Assembly: GCF_002575655.3 (NCBI RefSeq)
Contig: NC_053039.3
Coordinates: 223,715,622-223,779,621 of the forward strand
Direction: 5' to 3'
From: Aegilops tauschii subsp. strangulata
Taxonomy: Eukaryota; Streptophyta; Magnoliopsida; Poales; Poaceae
DNA length: 64,000 bases
Part shown: piece by piece, positions 1 through 10,564 of the stretch
Numbering within the stretch: the first letter of the stretch is position 1
How the letters are laid out: every line of letters begins with the position of its first letter
Made by a program: the position numbers and the translations under genes
Notes under the pieces: model-generated
Told to the model about the DNA's origin: nothing
Database searches by the model: none
What the model saw: only the letters and a program-made list of their open reading frames with translations

Positions 1-1461
1 AATAACAGCAGACAAGGACTTGGAGAAATCACCAAGTCCCTGAAATCAGAAATATTACGGGGCCTACTTTGCATGCTTGTGCTAGCCACCACAGAGATCA
101 CAAAAATACATGGACTACACCACTGGAAAGATGGCATGGCATACTTCAAAACACATGTAGAGCTCATGCCCATAAGATGCACAGATTTAATGATACAAGA
201 ATGACAAATCTCCAAGTTCTGATAAGAACCAGAGAATAACAGCAACTAGCCCTCTTCCAACAGAGATTTGGGCATCAAGATGACCTCTAATGAACATGGT
301 GCAATTGAACAAAATGAATAGCATCACGAGACGAACAATTTGACATATTACACGCGCGAATCGGAGCTACATGCAAGGAGTTATGGCATCACGAACAAGT
401 GCACATATCATAAAAATCTAAAGACTTGGGGAAAAATTAGGGGTCGGGGAAAAAGTCAACCGTACAGAAGTTGGATCTGGATCGGCGCGCTCGTGCTCGC
501 CCTCGTCGGCGGCGATGGAGGGAAGGCGAGGTGATGGCCAGAGGAGAGGAGGAGGTCGGCGGCGGGGTCGCCGGCCGGCGAGGAAGGCGGCGGGGCCCGC
601 GGGCGAGGGTGGCGGCGAGCTCGGCGGGCGGCGGGCGGCCGTGGCGGCGCCGGCGAGGCGCAAGGGCGGCGGCGCGGCGGCGCGCTGCGGGGAGGCGGCG
701 TCGGGCGCGGGGAAGGAGCGCCGTGGGCCGCGGGGGCCGGCCCCGGGCTTCGGCGGGCCGCGGCGGCGCGGACGTACGGGCGGCGGCCCAGTGACGTGGC
801 GGCACGGGATTGGCCGCGGGGGCGGCGGCGACTTGTCCGGCCGGAGCGGACGCGTCCGGCACGGCGCGGAGGGATTTTAGGGTTTTCGAAGACTGCGAAT
901 GTTTTCGGGAGGGCTCACATATAAATAGGTAGAGGGAGCTAGGAGGCTCCAAATGAGGTGTGGTTTTCGCCCACACGATCGTGATCGAACGACCTAGAGA
1001 ATGGAAGAGAGTTTGGTGGGTTTTGGGCTGGTTTTGAGGGGGTTTTTGCTGGACACTCAAATGGACTTTGCGGATGCCCGGTTAACCGTTGGAGTACCAA
1101 ACGACCTCCAAATGGAACGAAACTTGACCGGTGGTCTCCGGGTGGTATATTAAGGCCACTTGACAAGCCTCGGTCCATTCCGAGAAAGTTTGACACCCGC
1201 ACACGAAAGAAAACAAGAGGGGTGCACCGGAGGAGATAGGAGCGCCGGATTGCAAAACGGACAACGGGGAAAATGCTCGGATGCATGAGACGAACACGTA
1301 TGCAAATGCAATGCACATGATGACATGATATGAAATGCATGACATGAACAAAATGCAAAACGAAAGACAAAACCCGACCCCGGAGGGAATATCATATCAC
1401 ATAGCCGAAAATGGCAAGAGTCGGAGTTACAAATATGGAAAGTTACATCCGGGGTGTTACA
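1..1461 (-). mobile_element. Gypsy-type LTR, partial (runs off left edge)
   Basis: On the minus strand this sequence begins TGTAACACCCCGG at 1461, the usual TG start of a plant LTR, exactly where the Copia gag reading frame stops. Reading leftward there is AT-rich U3, a TATA-like stretch (minus strand of about 915-930), then a very GC-rich leader (about 470-880). The style matches high-copy Triticeae Gypsy LTRs, but I cannot assign a family. The LTR end, primer-binding site and second LTR lie beyond the window, so a solo LTR cannot be excluded. Long open frames in the GC-rich part exist on both strands and are composition artefacts. Confidence 0.75.
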
Positions 1462-2034
1462 CCTCTCAAGTATGTCAGACAGATCGAGTATCTTGAAGTC
1501 AGGGCGTTCTTGAATCATCAGGGCTAGGGTGTCAAACGAGCTATCAAGTGATCTCTGGAGTGTCTTGACGATTTCATGCTTCGTGATCTCAGTGGCGCCG
1601 AGAGCATGGAGCTCATTTGTGATATCAGTGGGGCGATCACACGTGAGCTGGACATTCTCATTGTCATTTCTCTTGAAGCGGTTGCGAAGGACACTGATCC
1701 TTTGATCTCTCTGGGTTGAGACGCCTTCGTTGACCTTGGAGAGCCAGTCCCAGACTAGCTTCGACGTTTCCAGAGCACTCACACGGCCATACTGTCCTTT
1801 AGTCAGATGACCACAGATGATGTTCTTGGCAGTAGAATCCAGTTGAACGAACTTCTTGACATTAGCAGGGGTTACACCTTCACCAGTCTTGGGAACTCCG
1901 TTCTTGACGACATACCATAGATCGACATCAATGGCTTCAAGATGCATGCGCATCTTATTCTTCCAGTAGTGGTAATCAGTGCCATCGAAGACAGGGCACG
2001 CAGTGGAGACTTTGATTATCCCTGCAGTCGACAT
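1462..2034 (-). pseudogene. gag: Copia gag, 5' part only, cut by LTR insertion
   Basis: This is the N-terminal 191 codons of a Copia-superfamily gag polyprotein, the structural protein that packages retrotransposon RNA. The start MSTAGIIKVSTACPVFDG and the motif YWKNKMRMHLEAIDVDLW (about residues 23-40) are typical of Copia gag (DUF4219/UBN2 type). A later stretch, KHEIVKTLQRSLDSSFDTL, fits the same domain. The ATG lies about 50 bp inside the primer-binding site, as expected. The frame is open until 1462, where a Gypsy LTR interrupts it, so protease, integrase and reverse transcriptase would lie left of the window. The group resembles Maximus/SIRE; this is inferred from style, not searched. 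Confidence 0.88.
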
Positions 2035-2086
2035 AGCTAAAACTCCAGGTGGTTAAACCGAATCACACAGAACAAGGGAGTACCTT

Positions 2087-2098
2087 GCTCTGATACCA
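2087..2098 (-). other. Primer-binding site of the Copia element
   Basis: The minus strand reads TGGTATCAGAGC, complementary to the 3' end of plant initiator methionine tRNA, the usual primer of plant Copia elements. It lies two bases inside the LTR edge and upstream of the gag ATG, which fixes the element's orientation as minus. Confidence 0.9.
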
Positions 2099-2100
2099 AT

Positions 2101-3435
2101 TGAAGGTGCTAGTTATCGACTAGAGGGGGGGTGAATAGGCGATTTTTATGAAAGTCTTCAAAACATGGGAGTTTCGAAGACAAACGATAGAAATGAACCT
2201 ATTGACATGCAGTGGAAGGTAGACTACACTAGACAAGCCATAGTCAAGCAAGTAATGAAGCTAAAGCATGAAGACTATTAGCAGCTAGGTAGTATGGATC
2301 AAGATGGAAGAGAGTATGAAGCCAAACACAATAGTCGTCACACAGTGAAGTCAAACAGATAATTCAAGCAAGCAATGACTTCATGAAGACAAACTATAAG
2401 AAAAGAGAGGGAGAAGATAGAACCAGTTGCTTGGCGAGGACAATGATTTGTTGGACTAGTTCCAGTTGCTGTGACAACTGTACGTCTGGTTAGGGAGGCT
2501 GAGATTCAACTCAGAAGACCGTGTCTTCACCTTATTCCCCTTGAGCTAAGGACACTTAGTCCTTGCACAATCACTCTGGTAAGTCTTCAAGGTAGACTTC
2601 CAAACCTTCACAGACTTCATTCACCGGCAATCCACAATGACTCTTGGATGCTCAGAACGCTACGCCTAACCGGCTGGAGGATTCACAGTCCTCAAGTGTA
2701 ACAAGTCTTCAGGTCACGCAGATAGAAAGACTTCAGTGATGCCAAACACTCTTTGGGCTTTGGGTGTTTTGGCCTTTGTCCTTGCAAGGATCTCTCTCTC
2801 AAATGCTTCGGAGGTGGGTTGCTCTCAAACGACAGAAGTCGTGCACTAACTCTGAGCAGCCACCAATTTATAGTGTAGGGGTGGGCTATTTATAGCCACT
2901 AGGCAACCCGACCTGGTTTGTACGAAATGACCCTGGATCACTAAGGAACTGACACGTGTTCCAACGGTCAGATTTCAAACACACGCGGCAGCTTTACTTG
3001 GGCTACAAGTAAAGCTGACTCATCCAGCTCTAGATAAGATTTGCTCTCATTGTCTTCGCTCGAAGACTTAGGATTTGGTTGAGCATCACTTCAGTCACTC
3101 TGACTTTGTTCACTTGGACCCCACTTAACAGTACGGTGGTTCCTATGACTCAACAAAGAAGAAAAGGAAACTATGAAATAGCTATGTCTTCGCACTCCAT
3201 AGTCTTCACGTGAATGTCTTCTCGAGTCATAATCTTCGTTGTAAATATCTTCACATACAACCATTGTCTTCAATGTCTTCACACATTTTTAGGGGTCATC
3301 TCCGATAGGTAAACCGAATCAATGAGGGACTACTACCTGTGTTATCCTGCAATTCTCACAAACACATTAGTCCCTCAACCAGGTTTGTCGTCAATACTCC
3401 AAAACCAACTAGGGGTGGCACTAGATGCACTGACA
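2101..3435 (-). mobile_element. Copia 5' LTR (Maximus-like), about 1.34 kb
   Basis: The LTR is bounded by TG...CA: on the plus strand it starts TGAAGGTGCTAG at 2101 and ends GCACTGACA at 3435. Its inner edge abuts the methionine primer-binding site. A TATA box (TATAAATA, minus strand of 2887-2894) lies within a short palindrome. The outer flank starts ATGGC, a candidate target duplication whose partner is outside the window. The style recalls Maximus/SIRE-type LTRs of Triticeae. The insertion interrupts the gag region of the Gypsy element at 3436-5206. Confidence 0.8.
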
Positions 3436-3520
3436 ATGGCCCCGCCCCCGACACAGTGGCGCGTGGCTCGTCGTCTCGGTTTCGAACGACGCCGCTCGCC
3501 CGGCTCCGATCGCCAAAATG

Positions 3521-3646
3521 TCATGGATGCTCGCGGGCCACGTCCCCGGCCCCATTTGTGGGCACCCGGCCGCTTGCTCGCGCTGGCGCGGACGGGCCGG
3601 CCCCGGACGAGCCGATCACTGTGATCCCCTTTCTCTTGGGGGCCAT
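3521..3646 (-). pseudogene. Gypsy gag start fragment
   Basis: A 41-codon frame begins MAPKRKGITVIGSSGAG about 54 bp inside the primer-binding site of the adjacent Gypsy LTR. A basic N-terminus followed by a Gly/Ser/Ala/Pro-rich stretch is common at the start of Triticeae Gypsy gag proteins. An in-frame stop follows at 3521. The same frame then continues open to the Copia insertion at 3435, which suggests a decayed gag rather than a small real gene. No domain can be recognised in so short a piece. Confidence 0.45.
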
Positions 3647-3699
3647 GGTGATGATGAAGTCGGTGTGCTAACCTTCAAACCGGATTTTCACAGCTTGCG

Positions 3700-3718
3700 C
3701 CCCCTACCTGGCGCGCCA
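3700..3718 (-). other. Candidate Gypsy primer-binding site
   Basis: The minus strand reads TGGCGCGCCAGGTAGGGGG, four bases inside the LTR edge at 3723. A TGGCGC... primer site in this position is normal for plant Gypsy elements. The primer tRNA is not assigned. Confidence 0.65.
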
Positions 3719-3722
3719 TAGA

Positions 3723-5206
3723 TGTCGGGGGAAATGACACCTACGGGATCACGAGGGTTCCCCTTTGCTACGGTTGGTGGGCGCTGGGCTGTGGAAAGAG
3801 CGGGATTGAGAGATCAACACGGGGGGATTATCCAGGTTCGGGCCGCAAGTGACGCGTAATACCCTACTCCTGCTGGTTTCTGTTTATCTGGTGTTCTTGG
3901 ACTAGCTACAAGGTGTGCAGGGTCCAAAAAGTACGAATCCTCTCCCAGTACGCTGCGGGCCTCCTTTTATAGACAAAGGGGCTGCCACAATGGCACACAG
4001 GAGGTGGAAAGCTATACAGTGGTCGAGTCTATCCTCTGGCACCGTAGGACAAACGCATTTAATGCACTGCCGATGTGCCCTTCTTGCTTTATCAGGGACG
4101 AAAGGAAGCTCGTCCCAGCTGTCGCCGCCTCGCCTGGCTTCGACGCGCGTCCGAACTGACGAGGCGGGTAGTGCCATGCTAGCTGGCTGCTGAGTTTGTG
4201 CGGTGGCAGAGCCTTCACGAAGATCTGCATGCCACCACGCAGGTGCTTGCTGAGTTGGCCTAGAGGCCGCACGTCGCCACACAGGTGTTCGCCTAGTTGG
4301 GGGGGAGCTGGAAGCTGCATGGGAACGGCGGCGGAGCTTTGGCAGATGTGGGCCTGGCTGCGGCCCCGCGGATGTCTTCGGCAAGAGTCTTGCCGGGGCC
4401 CCGACAAGGGTCTTGTCATGGCGTCGTGGTCGTCCCCGGCAAGGGGCTTGCCAGGGGTCTCGTGGGTATCCTTGGTAAGGATCTTGCCGAGGATCTTCGT
4501 CTTTTGGTTATTTATTAGTCTTGTATGCTCTTGGTCTTCACAAAGATCTGCATGCCACCACGGAGGCGCCTCCCGAGCTTTGGTTCCAGTGTGGTTGAAG
4601 GCGTCGGAACTCTCAGGCTCAAGGGTGGCAGCCCTGCTGGCGTTGGGCGAGTTACCCCGGCAAGGTTCTTGCAGGGGCTATGGAGGCCGCCCCGTTAAGG
4701 GCCTTGCCGGGGGAGTCCATCTCGCCCTTCTTCTCTTTGTGTTTCCGGCTTGGCGTTGGTCTGGTCGTCTTGTGCCTTTGCTTCCTCTGCCCCGCCAAGC
4801 ATGGCCAGGGGCGTGGGGCTGTGACTGCCCGTGCACAAGTAAAGGGGTGCAAAAAGGGACCCCTACTTTTGTACACCGACGGGAGCCCCCGGGCCTGGCC
4901 CACATATAAGCGCGGGGTGTTATTGGGCCAGGCCCAGAACGGTGCGCGGGCGCGCGTGCGGCGGAATTTTTACCGCAGTAACTCCCTCGCTCGCTGCGCT
5001 TCCCCATGACCCGTGTTGAATGCGCGACGTGGGGGTCGTGCGTGACGTGGGGGTCATGCGTGGGGCGGTTGCTGCCCTCATGCGTCACATCATAGGAAAG
5101 AGGCGTCTCGCACCTTCCCCATAAAAAAGAGGGAAACGCAGGGGCGCGGCTCATTTACTAAGTAGACTTGAGTCGTGGCCTTCAAGGTGCCTGTGCCCCA
5201 CGATCA
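3723..5206 (-). mobile_element. Gypsy 5' LTR, about 1.48 kb
   Basis: The LTR lies between the primer-binding site and W1 sequence. The minus strand starts TGATCGTGGGGC at 5206 and ends CCCCGACA at 3723. A TATA-like TCTATAAAAGG lies on the minus strand near 3960-3975. The interior holds at least six imperfect palindromes of the form CCCCGGCAAG-n-CTTGCCGGGG between 4378 and 4720. The second LTR and the rest of the element are outside the window to the left. The outer edge (5206) is set by the TG dinucleotide and the return of W1 sequence, and could be off by a few bases. Confidence 0.7.
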
Positions 5207-5292
5207 TGGGGTGGAAAACTATTGACATTTGTGCTTGCATAGGGAATCAGAAACCTTAACACCAATATTCTTACTAAAGCATAATTACTCAC
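5207..5292 (-). mobile_element. Left remnant of Gypsy element W1
   Basis: This 86-bp piece continues the W1 sequence that resumes at 37994. In W2 the corresponding stretch, on the opposite strand near 51050-51130, is continuous and reads through the equivalent of this junction. The piece ends with CTCAC, the target duplication of element F. Its left side is cut by the Gypsy LTR at 5206. Confidence 0.7.
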
Positions 5293-5762
5293 TGTCGGTG
5301 TCAAAACCGGCGGATCTCGGGTAGGGGGTCCCGAACTGTGCGTCTAAGGCGGATGGTAATAGGAGGCGAGGGACACAATGTTTACCCAGGTTCGGGCCCT
5401 CTCAATGGAGGTAATACCCTACTTCCTGCTTGATTGATCTTGATGATATGAGTATTACAAGAGTTGATCTACCACGAGATCGTAGAGGCTAAACCCTAGA
5501 AGCTACCCTATGGTATGATTGTTGTTGTCCTACGGACTAAACCCTCCGGTTTATATAGACACCGGAGGGGGCTAGGGTTACACAGAGTCGGTTACAAGGG
5601 AGGAGATCTGCATATCTGTATTGCCAAGCTTGCCTTCCACGCCAAGGAGAGTCCCATCCGGACACGGGACGAAGTCTTCAATCTTGTATCTTCATAGTCC
5701 AACAGTCCGGCCAAAGGATATAGTCCGGCTATCCGAGGACCCCCTAATCTAGGACTCCCTCA
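5293..5762 (-). repeat. 3' LTR of element F
   Basis: It begins TGTCGGTGTCAAAACCGG and ends GGACTCCCTCA. A TATA box (minus strand of about 5549-5558) sits in the loop of an inverted repeat, CCCTCCGGT...ACCGGAGGG. The partner LTR is at 37524-37993. Confidence 0.92.
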
Positions 5763-6974
5763 GTAGCCCCTGAACCAGGCTTCAATGACGATGAGTCCAG
5801 CGCGTAGATTGTACCTTGCAGCGGAGCTATGCACCAAGGACATTATATTTCCATGAATGCCAATCATGTTGTCCTTTGTAATGTTTGAACAAGGTCATTT
5901 ATTTGTCGCCTGTTATATAAAAGTTTACCCTCCTGTGCGGTCGTTTTATATGTTAAACCTGAGAGTTGGCCAGTCGTCGGCTTCTACCCCCACGTAAGAA
6001 GTACGGGGGTGTTCGGGATAAACCTGAGCACTCTTTATCCCACTTTTGGGTCCTTCGAAGGAGGTGCTCAGCACAACGAACCAGGCAATCGGACTATAGG
6101 GCTTTATCACTCTCACTTAGCCATAGGAGCTTTAGTATGGTAGGCACAGCCCCTGGTGTTCGGAAGACCGTACTAGGGGCTCTATAAGCACCTGATCGGA
6201 GAAAAAACTGATCCATCGCACGCTGCATTGGTTATGGCATTATGCGGGAGAAATCCTTAAAGATTTTGTGACCTCTCGAATAGCTGACCAACTCTCGCCG
6301 TATCATGACAGTCAGTTTTCGGCTTTCTCTACTGAGGTGCTCGTCCGGAAGAACCGGGACACAATCGCAGTAGTTCTCCCAGTGCTACCTTAGCCGATAT
6401 AGTGGAACGTAAGGTACCAAAACATGGGAGCCGGGCAAACCCAACTATTGACCCAAGACATGATTCGGAGCTGATGCATATAATGCTATAGGTTCGGGGT
6501 GCCGAACTTCCATGAAGGTGTTCGGACTTTATTGCCGTGTTATGGGTAAAACGAAGCCCCTGGCATATTTTAAGGCATATCGCTGTGTACGGATGCCACT
6601 TGATAAAATGATTTCAATAAGAAATAACAGCAGGTAAATGTCATATAAATCCACATGTTGTATTTGAATAGTACGTCTATGCGTATGGGTACAAGTAATC
6701 TGATAAAAAAGGAATATTATTGCGGAACCTGCTGAGACTAGGGGCAAGAGGCTGAATGCGGATCCGTAATATAGCCGGATGGTCAGTGCGGGGAATGTCT
6801 AAGGATTCCCTTATGCGTTCAAGCTGCCTCCGTGTAGCCCGTCCTAGTCGGCGCAAAGGTGAACCTGCGAAGGAAATGTAAGAAATATTTACGTGCCGGA
6901 GGGCGGTTGAACCGCTGAGTTCGGCCTGTCGTGGCCTTCGCCGGGGTGTTTAGTTGAGCTCTGGACTAGCCGGG
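5763..6974 (-). other. 3' non-coding internal region of element F
   Basis: About 1.2 kb lies between the broken protease frame and the 3' LTR. I see no long frame and no reverse transcriptase or integrase motif on either strand. The edge next to the LTR is purine-rich on the element's sense strand (TTCAGGGGCTAC), a plausible polypurine tract. Confidence 0.7.
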
Positions 6975-8944
6975 CTATCCTTCCGCGAAGTAGTTCGGAG
7001 TCCCTTGACGGTGTCCGGGAGCCTGGACGTCGACTCGAGGTTCGGCTGCGAGGTGCTGCTCGTTGTTTCTTGCTGCTAAGGCAGTGGTGTATTTGTTGGT
7101 GCCGAGGGAAGGTTCGGCCTTGCCATTAACCGTGATGACGCCGCGTGGACCGGGCATCTTGAGCTTACGGTAGGCATAATGTGGCACCATGTTGAATCAA
7201 GCGAACGCGGTTCGTCCGAGCAGTGCTTGATAATCACTGCGGAAAGGGACGATTTCGAAGATTAACTCTTCGATACGGTAATTTTCTGGTGATCCGAAGA
7301 CTACCTCAAGGGCAATGGAGCCTGTACAGCTAACCTCCACACCTGGTATAATGCCTCCGAATGTGGCTTTAGTGGGTTTGATTGCCGAATGATCGATGCC
7401 CATCTTGCGCCCTATGTCCTGGTAAAGCAGATTTAGACTGCTACCTCCGTCCATAAGGACTTGAGTGAGGTGGAACCTGTCTATTATTGGGTCGAGGACT
7501 AGTGCAACTGGATTGCCTTGATTGGCGTTAACTGGACGATCCGTGCGGTTGAAGGTGACCGGCCCTAGTTTATATTAATGGACGACTAGTTCCGTTGAGT
7601 CGCCATCCCTAAGGGTGCATATCCGGTCCGAGTTGGTAATTTGGGTGGTATTTACCACATTCACCGATTGAATATGCGGGGGAAATTTCTTTTGCCCTCC
7701 TGTGTTCGATGATCTGGGCTCTTCGTCGGTATCGTCGCTTTGAGACCCCCCTTCATCTTTGGCGCCTTCCCTGCCGGCTTGTTTGAAGACCCAACATTCT
7801 CTGTTGGTATGGGTGGCTGGCGTTTCTGGGGTGCCATGAATTTGGCATTGGCGATCGAGTATGCGGTCCAGACTGGATGGACCCGGATTTTTATTTTTGG
7901 GTGGCCCTTTCCGCTGACCGGACTTTGGGCCCCTGAACCCAGCATTAACTGCCGTATTTTCGGCGTTTTCACCATATTTGCGGCGCTTGTGTTTGTTGTG
8001 TCGTGGTTTGCCGTTGCTATCCCTGGCTTCTGATATGCCAGGTTTGCTTGATGTATTGGTACTACGAGCCAACCAGCTATCTTCGCCCGCGCAAAAGCGG
8101 GTCATAAGTGTCGTGAGGGCTGCCATGGATTTTGGCTTCTCCTGGCCGAGGTGCCGGGCGAGCCGTTCGTCACGGATATTATGCTTAAATGCCGCTAAGG
8201 CCTCTGCATTCGGACAGTCGACTATTTGGTTCTTCTTGGTTAGGAACCGGGTCCAGAATTTCCTGGCCGATTCCCCTGGCTGCTGAGTTATATGACTTAA
8301 ACCGTCAGCGTCTGGCAGTCGCACATAAGTGCCCTGGAAATTGTCCAGGAATGCCTTGGCCAGGCTCTCCCAACTTCCGATGGAGTTTGCCGACAAGCTA
8401 TTGAGCCAATGCCGAGCCAGCCCTTTGAGTTTTAGCGGGAGATACTTGATGGCATGTAGGTCATCCCCGCGGGCCATGTGAATGTGGAGGAAGAAGTCTT
8501 CTATCCATACCGCGGGGTCTGTAGTACCATCATATGATTCAATGTTTACGGGTTTAAACCCTTCTGGAAATTCGTGATCTGTTACTTCATTAGTGAAGCA
8601 TAGGGGGTGTGCGCGCCTCTGTGCCGGGCTATATCACGACGCAGTTCATACGAGTCTTGTTTGCCGTGTTCGGCTCGGCCAGATTTGCTTTTAGTGTATC
8701 TGGCATGACGATCATCGTCACGTGTTGGTGCGCCCCCCCGTGATCCGTAGATCGATCTTGCATGTTTTGCCTTGTTTTCCAATACATCTCGCAGGTCTCG
8801 CGTGTTGCCCCGGGCCTTGGTATTTTTGTTTGGGTGGCGGCGGGGTGCTGGCTTGTTTTCAGGCTGAAATGCCTCTCTGTCTCTGCCGCGAGGTGGCCGA
8901 TCAGCCGCATCATACGCTGGTGATGTAGGTTTCAATGCTTCCTC
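6975..8944 (-). pseudogene. gag-pro: Gag-protease, C-terminal part, element F
   Basis: This continues the gag begun at 37479, after the CACTA insertion. From 8944 leftward there is a charged linker (about 8944-8600), then a Retrotrans_gag domain (about 8590-8150: YDGTTDPAVWIEDFFLHIHM, LPLKLKGLARHWLNSL), then a Lys/Arg-rich stretch. Finally comes a retropepsin-like segment with VLMDGGSSLNLLY (near 7450; DGG replaces the usual DTG/DSG) and ALLGRTAFA (near 7200). Lesions are a one-base frameshift in a C run near 8600, an in-frame TAA at 7575 and an in-frame TGA at about 7194. All parts otherwise share one frame, so it was a single gag-pro polyprotein. No polymerase follows. Confidence 0.85.
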
Positions 8945-8971
8945 CACTACAAAAAAAAGACACATCCGTGA
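8945..8971 (+). repeat. Left terminal inverted repeat of CACTA
   Basis: It reads CACTAC, eight A, GACACA, then TCCGTGA. The partner at 36134-36160 differs at two positions. Transposase binds and cuts such ends. Confidence 0.9.
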
Positions 8972-9439
8972 CATTTTGGGCCGAACGAATTTTTTTTCTG
9001 TCATACATATGACACTTCTATGATGATAATTGTGACAAAACCCGGTATCATCATAGATGTGGTGGGCTCCTACTTCTATGACAAAAAATCATGACGGAAA
9101 ATGGGCTTTTCGTCCTGGGCGGGCCAGAGACGCAGCTGCATGACATTCTTTGGGCCGTCCATGATGGAAAAAACCGTGGTAGAAGCGAGGGCGAGGAAAA
9201 TTTCGGGGAGTTCCCGGTTACGGTGGGAGGTCGGGGGCCGAGCGATGCGTGTTTCTCTCGTACACGTACGCGCGTGTGTGCGAGGCGTTGGCTCTAACTG
9301 AACCGGAGCGAGGCGTTGGGCTCTAACTGAACCCGAGTGATTGCACTGCAGGCTACGCGTTACTGAACCTGAGCGATTGATTGATGGCTGTTAACTGAAC
9401 CCGATCGAGCGATTCCTTCGCTACTGCTGCTAACTGAAG

Positions 9440-10140
9440 CCGATCGATGCTGCCTCTAGATGAACAGTGAGCGTTGCTGGGGGGGTTTGGATGAACAATT
9501 CTCGGTGGGGGTGGATGAACAGGACCCCGTGGTGTTGCCTCTGGATGAACAGGACCCCGATCGATCGAGCCGGTTGGGGCTGGATGAACAGGACCCCGTG
9601 GAGGGCAGGATGAACAGGACCACCCCGTGGAGGGCAGAATGAACAGTAGACGGTGGAGGGCTGGATGAACAGTAGCCTGTGGAGGGGTGGTTGAACAGGA
9701 GCCCGTGGAGAGGGCTGGTTGAACAGTAGCCGGTGGAGTAGCGCGTGGTGGAGGCTGGATGAACAGGAGCCCGTGGATGAACAGTCGCAGGTGGAGGCTG
9801 GAGGAGGTTGACGGTGGGTGAACAGTAGCCCGTGGAGGCTGGAGGGGGTCGACGGTGGAGATGAACAGTGTCCCGTGGAGTCCCGTTTTGCGGTACGCCA
9901 CACCCCTCCCAATGAACAGGACCCCTGTTTCGACCGTAGCGCTCCAACACAAGTCAGTTTCCTCCATTTTGCGGTACACCACACCCCTCCCGATCAACAG
10001 GACCCCCGTTTTGACCGTAGGAGGTCCGTTTCCTCCGTTTTGCGGTACGCCAGACCCCTCCCGATGAACAGGATCCCGTTTCAAACATGGCCGGTCGAAC
10101 ACAAGGCCGTTTCCTCCGTTTTGCGGTACACCAGGCCTCG
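9440..10140. repeat. Left subterminal repeat arrays of CACTA
   Basis: Two arrays are adjacent. From about 9459 to 9885 about 14 units of 18-41 bp share the core GATGAACAG followed by GGACCCCGTGGAGG or variants. From about 9886 to 10140 there are four units of about 70-82 bp starting TTTTGCGGTACRCCA, each also containing a TGAACAGGA core. Several frames stay open through the arrays on both strands (one minus frame from 10378 to 9353), which reflects the repeats and not a gene. Subterminal arrays are typical transposase-binding regions of CACTA elements. Confidence 0.8.
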
Positions 10141-10259
10141 TTTCCATCGGCTGTTCCGTCCAAGCCCTCCCGATGAACACGACGACGCATTCCGTTCCGA
10201 CCCAGCCGGTTGGCTCCCCATGAACACGACGACGACGCTGTTTCTCCGTTTCGACCCAG

Positions 10260-10460
10260 CCATGTACACGAGCCCTGGCCGTACGTATGTGCGAGTAGGC
10301 GTTCGAGACCCTGCCCGTATGTACGTACGTGGCCGTTTTTTCTTTCTTGCACACTGGCCGCTGTACGTACGTGTACATGCTATGTGCGCGCCTCTACTAC
10401 GACACGTGCATGCCTCTACATCGACCAGTATGTACGTACACGTTCGCGACCAGAATGACA
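10260..10460. repeat. GTACGTAC-rich low-complexity segment
   Basis: Repeated short palindromes of GTACGTAC and related forms (near 10278, 10320, 10363, 10432) punctuate this stretch. No coding sequence is supported here. Confidence 0.5.
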
Positions 10461-10564
10461 ATGCTACATACGCTTCGACCAGGTGGGTCCCGACTGTCAG
10501 GCACTTCCTTGCCTGCGAAGATGTAGCTGGTGGGTCCCAGCAGTCAGGGGGCGAATCGTTTTTT

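Noticed and set aside
437..1060. Long Pro/Ala/Arg-rich open frames on both strands
   Set aside because: Five overlapping frames are open through a very GC-rich LTR leader. This is a composition effect, with no domain and no codon preference.
2087..2098. tRNA gene signal
   Set aside because: Only the 12 bases complementary to the methionine tRNA 3' end are present, here and at 62402. These are primer-binding sites.
9440..9900. Possible CRISPR-like array
   Set aside because: Repeat cores are short and variable, spacers are irregular (18-41 bp) and related to each other. The context is a plant transposon end.
9353..10378. 341-codon minus-strand frame
   Set aside because: It spans the tandem arrays, and its product merely repeats the unit translation (CSS/VHP-type). 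Other frames are equally open.
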